Positions 62,401 to 64,000 of a DNA stretch of 64,000 nt are shown one piece after another. A program made the translations under genes and the position numbers. Source of the DNA: Phymorhynchus buccinoides (Eukaryota > Mollusca > Gastropoda > Neogastropoda > Raphitomidae); the NCBI GenBank assembly GCA_017654935.2, contig CM065710.1:11382773-11446772 (forward strand). The letters run 5' to 3'. Under the pieces are notes generated by a model. The model was given only the letters and a program-made list of their open reading frames with translations. It was not told the DNA's origin and did no database searches. Numbering within the stretch: position 1 is the first letter of the stretch; each line of letters begins with the position of its first letter.

Positions 62401-64000
62401 GACTAACAGCCTTCCCAAGAAACTGAATAGAACAAAGCTATGCACGGAACGAACCCACCAGATAGACAAGAGTCAGAAAAGGCGGAGCAGGGTAGGCCCA
62501 GGTGTGGTAGAAAGGCTGGAAAATTTAAGAATGACATATCCGGTGCCCCAAGGGTGCGCGTCATACCCGGAAGTAAGGGGAGTCACTCCCGCTGCTCCCT
62601 GCGGTATGGGTGCAGTCCCATGGGGCCAGTTTCGTTTTAGCTTGTGCTAGGGTAAGGTTCCAGGTTGTTTTAGGCTAATGCAGTTGTTTTGAGTGTTGGT
62701 ACAGTATGATTAAATTAGATTGGCAGATTTGTATTTTTTCAAGCTATGTTTCAAGTAAGCTTACTTTCTTATGCTTGAGTGTTTAAAGTTCTATTGTCTT
62801 TTTTATCTGAGTCAAGTTTTGTTTCTTACATTACTACTTGCACTCATCTAAAGAGCGACGTTGCTTGGAACAAAAACGAAATGAACTGGGAATCAAATTT
62901 TTTGGTGACCAAAATTTTGAAAAACAGGCGCCGCCTCGTTTGCACCCATGTAAAAGTCACCATAATCGTGTAAGCAACCAGTTCGAAGCCGTCAAAGTAG
63001 TTCTTGAACAAATGTGTGAGGCGAGTCTCTGAAAAAACGCAATACAAAGCAAACACACACGGATGACATCAATGGAATCAGGGCTCCCAATCACCCCGCA
63101 AAACAAGCCTCAAGGGGTCCCAGGGACTCCACTTACAGCATAGATGGTCCTCAGGCATGAAAGAGGATGAAGATCAAAAAAGAGGAAAACTTTTCATCCG
63201 AGAAATCCTTCCACCCGGATTTTCACCTAACGTCTGAAGTTTTGTGGGGGGGGTCAGATCTGCGTTATCGGGAACACTGGTTGATACTCCCAATCTTTTT
63301 CAGCCATTCACCCTCTCTCTCTGTCTCTCTCACAATCTTTCCTCTCTTTCTCCCGTTTCAACCAACCTTGTTCATGCCGTTCTTCTGGTAGTCTCTAAGC
63401 AGCTCCAGCCATGTCCGTAACGTCATCAACGATTGGTTGATACTCCCAGTCTTTTTCAGCCATTCACCCCCTCTCTCTCTCTCTCTGTCTGTCTCTCTCT
63501 CTCTGTCTCTCTCACAATCTTTCATCTCTTTCTCCCGTTTCAACCAACCTTGTTCATGCCGTTCTTCTGGTTGTCTCGAAGCAGTTCCAGACATGTTCGT
63601 AACGTCATCAGTGATTGGTTGATACTCCCAGTCTTTTTCAGCCATTCACCCTCTCTCTCACAATCTTTCCTCTCTTTCTCCCGTTTCAACCAACCTTGTT
63701 CATGCCGTTCTTCTGGTTGTCTCGAAGCAGTTCCAAACATGTTCGTAACGTCATCAGCGATTGGTTGATACTCCCAGTCTTTTTCAGCCATTCACCCTCT
63801 CTCTGTGTCTCTCTTACAATCTTTCCTCTCTTTCTCCCGTTTCAACCAACCTTGTTCATGCCGTTCTTCTGGTTGTCTCTAAGCAGTTCCAAACATGTTC
63901 GCAACGACATTAGTGATTGGTTGATACTCCCAGTCTTTTTCAGCCATTCACCCTCTCTCTCTGTCTCTCTTACAATCTTTCCTCTCTTTCTCCCGTTTCA
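50231..64000 (-). CDS. KIF23: kinesin-like protein KIF23/MKLP1 (spliced, partial at both ends)
   Basis: Plus-end kinesin of the centralspindlin complex, which bundles antiparallel midzone microtubules for cytokinesis with RACGAP1. Exons in gene order: exon A (tandem copies between 63,367 and 63,943), B 55,266-55,385, C 53,232-53,441, D 52,275-52,377, E 50,231-50,439. Phases agree throughout (0, 0, 0, 1, 0). Residues include [16 protein letters not shown] (conserved segment after switch II), [51 protein letters not shown] at the end of the motor, and a heptad-rich coiled coil in exon E. The P-loop exons lie to the right of the window. Exons after E (ARF6-binding region and tail) are not found to the left and probably fall in the gap at 47,409-47,908. 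Exons A, B, C and D are all accompanied by duplicated exon edges. Confidence 0.93.
50443..50935 (+). mobile_element. CR1/L2-like LINE 3' end
   Basis: On the + strand [20 protein letters not shown] then [20 protein letters not shown], the conserved tail of CR1/L2-clade reverse transcriptase proteins, ending at TGA 50,602. A (GT)n-rich 3' UTR and GGGCGCTCTATAAATG with (ATT)n follow. It starts almost at the acceptor of KIF23 exon E. Confidence 0.82.
50945..51265 (+). mobile_element. SINE-A1 with full 5' head
   Basis: GCAGTGGGTGGATGCCTCGT head, GCGGGGATAATAGTTCCACC junction, body, and A1 module to GAAAACCGGAAC. The tail is replaced by C-rich sequence. Confidence 0.75.
51350..51750 (-). mobile_element. 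CR1/L2-like LINE 3' end
   Basis: On the - strand [20 protein letters not shown], then [20 protein letters not shown] and [16 protein letters not shown]. It is a LINE C-terminal tail, different family from 21,355. Confidence 0.82.
51750..51925. repeat. 85-bp direct tandem repeat (two units)
   Basis: CAATGTATGCCTTCT, TGAGAAAATGCCAACG and GAGATTAGACCA occur twice, at about 51,760 and 51,865. Confidence 0.75.
52022..52270 (-). pseudogene. two extra 125-bp copies of KIF23 exon D
   Basis: Copies end at 52,025 and 52,150, exactly 125 and 250 bp from the true exon end at 52,275. They lack the first 14 bases of the exon. Each is preceded by TTTGTATTGCAG then CTTTAATAAGACG, a usable acceptor. Used in place of exon D it would read CTT TAA, a stop; used after exon D it meets TGA. 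Each keeps the donor AAAG/GTGACTGGG. Confidence 0.9.
52275..52377 (-). CDS. KIF23: KIF23 exon D
   Basis: Acceptor TTTTGCTCTACCCAG, donor GTGACTG. Encodes [20 protein letters not shown] then [14 protein letters not shown]. Starts in phase 0, ends in phase 1, fitting exons C and E. Confidence 0.92.
52465..53082 (-). mobile_element. hAT-like element with transposase N-terminus remnant, copy 2
   Basis: Inverse copy of 24,784-25,372, flanked by CGCAT on each side. One terminus (CTAGAATCAGCTCTG) is intact and the other is shortened. The - strand encodes [20 protein letters not shown] and, in another frame, [18 protein letters not shown], so the frame is broken. Confidence 0.78.
53135..53162. repeat. 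G homopolymer tract
   Basis: About 22 consecutive G bases in the KIF23 intron between exons C and D. Confidence 0.8.
53232..53441 (-). CDS. KIF23: KIF23 exon C (end of motor, neck)
   Basis: Acceptor TGGTTTTTTCCCCCACAG, donor GTGAGT. Seventy codons: [20 protein letters not shown], then [20 protein letters not shown] and [20 protein letters not shown]. VMKFAExxQEV is the motor C-terminus shared with vertebrate KIF23 (VMRFAEVTQEV). Phase 0 at both ends. Confidence 0.94.
53540..53628 (-). pseudogene. partial second copy of KIF23 exon C with acceptor
   Basis: CCATTTACAG precedes CATGTGATGACGC, and the next 75 bases follow exon C (CCAGCAAGTCCAGTTC) with small changes. It covers the acceptor and 5' third of exon C, 100 bp upstream of the true exon. 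A 1-bp insertion breaks the frame. Confidence 0.85.
53745..53887. mobile_element. TACCGTATTTT MITE fragment
   Basis: TTACCGCATTTTACGGACTT, then CTGAGACCCCTGCGCCTT as in 31,964-32,136. It may continue beyond the next MITE at ATATCGATTATAAGGCCG. Confidence 0.6.
53888..54093. mobile_element. CAGACCTG MITE
   Basis: 206 bp from CAGACCTGTTTACC to ATAAACAGGTCTG. Flanks ATATTG and ATATCG agree with a 6-bp target duplication. Confidence 0.83.
54478..55122. mobile_element. Tigger-like MITE internally amplified as a 90-bp array
   Basis: CAGTGGAACC starts occur at 54,478, 54,568, 54,658, 54,748, 54,838 and 54,928, period 90. The last unit runs on to GGTTCCACTG at 55,122, and TA flanks the whole. The 244-codon - strand frame (30-residue repeats) follows from the period and is not a gene. 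Confidence 0.88.
55140..55200. repeat. C/G homopolymer tracts
   Basis: C-run near 55,127-55,136 and a G-run of about 18 near 55,172. Likely length-uncertain. Confidence 0.7.
55266..55385 (-). CDS. KIF23: KIF23 exon B
   Basis: Acceptor TTTTTCAG, donor GTGAGTAC. Forty codons: [20 protein letters not shown] then [20 protein letters not shown]. It is nearly identical to [20 protein letters not shown] of vertebrate KIF23. Phase 0 at both ends. Its first 45 bases are repeated three more times just upstream. Confidence 0.97.
55386..55680 (-). repeat. 94-bp array of KIF23 exon B acceptors
   Basis: Three extra units, with exon starts at 55,479, 55,573 and 55,667. Each carries TTCTTCTTTCAG, then CTGGTGCCGTACAGAGACTC and TCGCCTCAC, followed by TGGTTGCTTACACGATTATG. 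Each unit therefore has an acceptor at least as good as the functional one and about 28 bases of coding sequence. Confidence 0.92.
55688..56251. mobile_element. CAGACAAACC MITE, copy 3 (inverted)
   Basis: 564 bp with TA flanks, reverse orientation to copies 1 and 2. The terminal 40 bp (ACATTTTGGAAGTCTTAAAA...) is repeated once more at 56,256-56,293. Confidence 0.87.
56503..56828. mobile_element. short element built from DIRS-like termini
   Basis: GGTGGATTTTGATTAATCC at the left and GGATTAATCAAAATCCACC at the right are part of perfect inverted repeats of about 58 bp ending in ACCAACACTCAAAAC. The inside is 200 bp of the element 1 leader (GTGCCCCAAGGGTGCGCGTC). It is a deletion derivative of the DIRS-like family lying against element 1. 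Confidence 0.72.
57138..58299 (-). pseudogene. DIRS-like tyrosine recombinase, frameshifted
   Basis: The frame at 57,862-58,299 has [16 protein letters not shown] (end of the RT/RNase H region) and [20 protein letters not shown], a typical recombinase start. After a frame change near 57,930 it continues [20 protein letters not shown]. It includes [13 protein letters not shown] (the HxxR box of YR-encoding retrotransposons). After another frame change it ends near 57,160 with [12 protein letters not shown], which holds the candidate nucleophilic tyrosine. At least two frameshifts make it inactive as written. Confidence 0.72.
59620..59907 (-). pseudogene. second, partial DIRS-like gag segment
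   Basis: [20 protein letters not shown] then ILLARDSF resembles [20 protein letters not shown] and CALARDSF of the main gag frame. Either an internal duplication or a piece of a related element. Confidence 0.55.
59898..60866 (-). pseudogene. DIRS-like gag protein, element 1
   Basis: A 322-codon frame with [20 protein letters not shown] and [20 protein letters not shown], shared with the frame at 47,909-49,782. In-frame upstream sequence 60,870-62,460 is broken. Function is inferred only from position in a DIRS-like element and shared domain; no zinc knuckle was seen. Confidence 0.65.
61130..61440. repeat. 148-bp direct duplication with CCGGGAGAAACCGG subrepeats
   Basis: GGTATGTCCGCGTTGGCCAA occurs at about 61,145 and 61,294, followed each time by ACCGGGAGACAACCGG and GGAGAACCGGAGGAAAC. 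Inside element 1. Confidence 0.8.
62948..63030 (-). pseudogene. displaced fragment of KIF23 exon B
   Basis: The - strand reads [14 protein letters not shown] and then TTACACGATTATGGTGAC, which is the exon B core joined to its 94-bp array spacer. It is 7.6 kb upstream of exon B in gene direction, on the far side of element 1. Confidence 0.85.
63048..63152. mobile_element. mixed LINE and CAGGGCTCCC MITE fragments
   Basis: CGCAATACAAAGCAAACACAC is a LINE 3' UTR piece also at 45,990. CAGGGCTCCCAATCACCCCG at 63,077 starts a CAGGGCTCCC MITE that breaks off at 63,150. Confidence 0.7.
63153..63255. mobile_element. CAGGCATGAAAG MITE, partial
   Basis: CAGGCATGAAAGAGGATGAAG through CACCTAACGTCTGAAG, the left part of the 2,101-2,681 family. 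Confidence 0.7.
63278..64000 (-). repeat. KIF23: tandem array of KIF23 exon A
   Basis: Complete exon copies at 63,367-63,459, 63,549-63,641, 63,695-63,787 and 63,851-63,943, counted from LKK to the donor. There is a 5' remnant at 63,278-63,300 and intron flank of a further copy at the window edge. All four have an open frame, [18 protein letters not shown] then [10 protein letters not shown]; copy 1 has W for C and Y for N, copy 4 has MSLRT. All end AACAAG/GTTGGT. Spacings are 182, 146 and 156 bp, differing mostly in (CT)n length. Which copy is spliced in the mRNA cannot be told. Confidence 0.93.

Larger units (their letters stand above)
56826..62723 (-). mobile_element. DIRS-like retrotransposon element 1
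   Basis: About 5.9 kb, on the - strand. The 5' terminus (CCAATCTAATTTAATCATAC, TGTACCAACACTCAAAAC) and the 3' terminus are inverse copies of about 45 bp, as in DIRS elements. It contains a gag-like frame and a tyrosine recombinase. I see no reverse transcriptase/RNase H motifs between 58,300 and 59,600, so it seems internally deleted. It lies in the KIF23 intron between exons A and B, in the same orientation as the gene. Confidence 0.7.

Noticed and set aside
50231..64000. KIF23 locus as a pseudogene
   Set aside because: Five consecutive exons have intact frames, matching phases and GT-AG sites. The missing ends are explained by the window edge and the gap.

Overview
The window is eukaryotic nuclear DNA from an invertebrate animal. 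It carries spliced genes with GT-AG introns, short phase-consistent exons and very dense interspersed and simple repeats. The repeat types present (tRNA-derived SINEs, CR1/L2-like LINE 3' ends, DIRS-like elements, many MITEs) fit a marine lophotrochozoan, perhaps a gastropod mollusc, but the species cannot be fixed from the sequence. There is no operon structure and nothing prokaryotic. Two runs of exactly 500 N (9,924-10,423 and 47,409-47,908) are scaffold gaps of unknown true size.

Three protein genes can be read. (1) A lysophosphatidic acid phosphatase type 6 (ACP6-like) histidine acid phosphatase lies on the + strand, 10,717-28,185, with nine readable exons and a stop codon. Its first exon(s), with the RHGxRxP motif, are missing. 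(2) KIF23/MKLP1, the centralspindlin kinesin, lies on the - strand from the right edge down to 50,231. Five consecutive exons are visible, from the end of the motor domain to the coiled coil. (3) A SEC11 signal peptidase catalytic subunit lies on the - strand with exons at 46,497-46,616 and 45,198-45,255. The 3' half of KIF23 and the 5' half of SEC11 are both absent and probably sit in the 47.4 kb gap.

The most unusual feature is that exon edges of both large genes have been amplified locally and repeatedly. Eight arrays or lone copies carry an exon, an exon half or a splice site next to the functional exon: an eight-copy ACP6 exon array (10,717-12,614), a lone ACP6 exon copy (15,506-15,590), a 12-unit 57-bp ACP6 acceptor array (20,701-21,355), a 3' terminal ACP6 array around the stop codon (28,175-28,480), and KIF23 arrays or copies at 52,022-52,377 (125 bp x3), 53,540-53,628, 55,381-55,680 (94 bp x4) and 63,278-64,000 (four complete exon copies). 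Several extra copies keep open reading frames and splice sites, so they are candidate alternative or poison exons.

The rest is a layered mobile-element landscape. Left part (1-9.9 kb): nested MITEs and minisatellites. 10-30 kb: ACP6 with intronic SINEs, MITEs and LINE fragments. 30-45 kb: repeats only, including a perfect 121-bp-arm palindrome with hammerhead-like sequence and an 83-bp satellite with a 407-bp higher-order period. 45-50 kb: SEC11 exons, a gap, and a DIRS-like gag element that ends 25 bp from a KIF23 splice donor. 50-64 kb: KIF23 with a 5.9-kb DIRS-like element in an intron. Many nested insertions can be resolved to the base because an empty copy is also present in the window.
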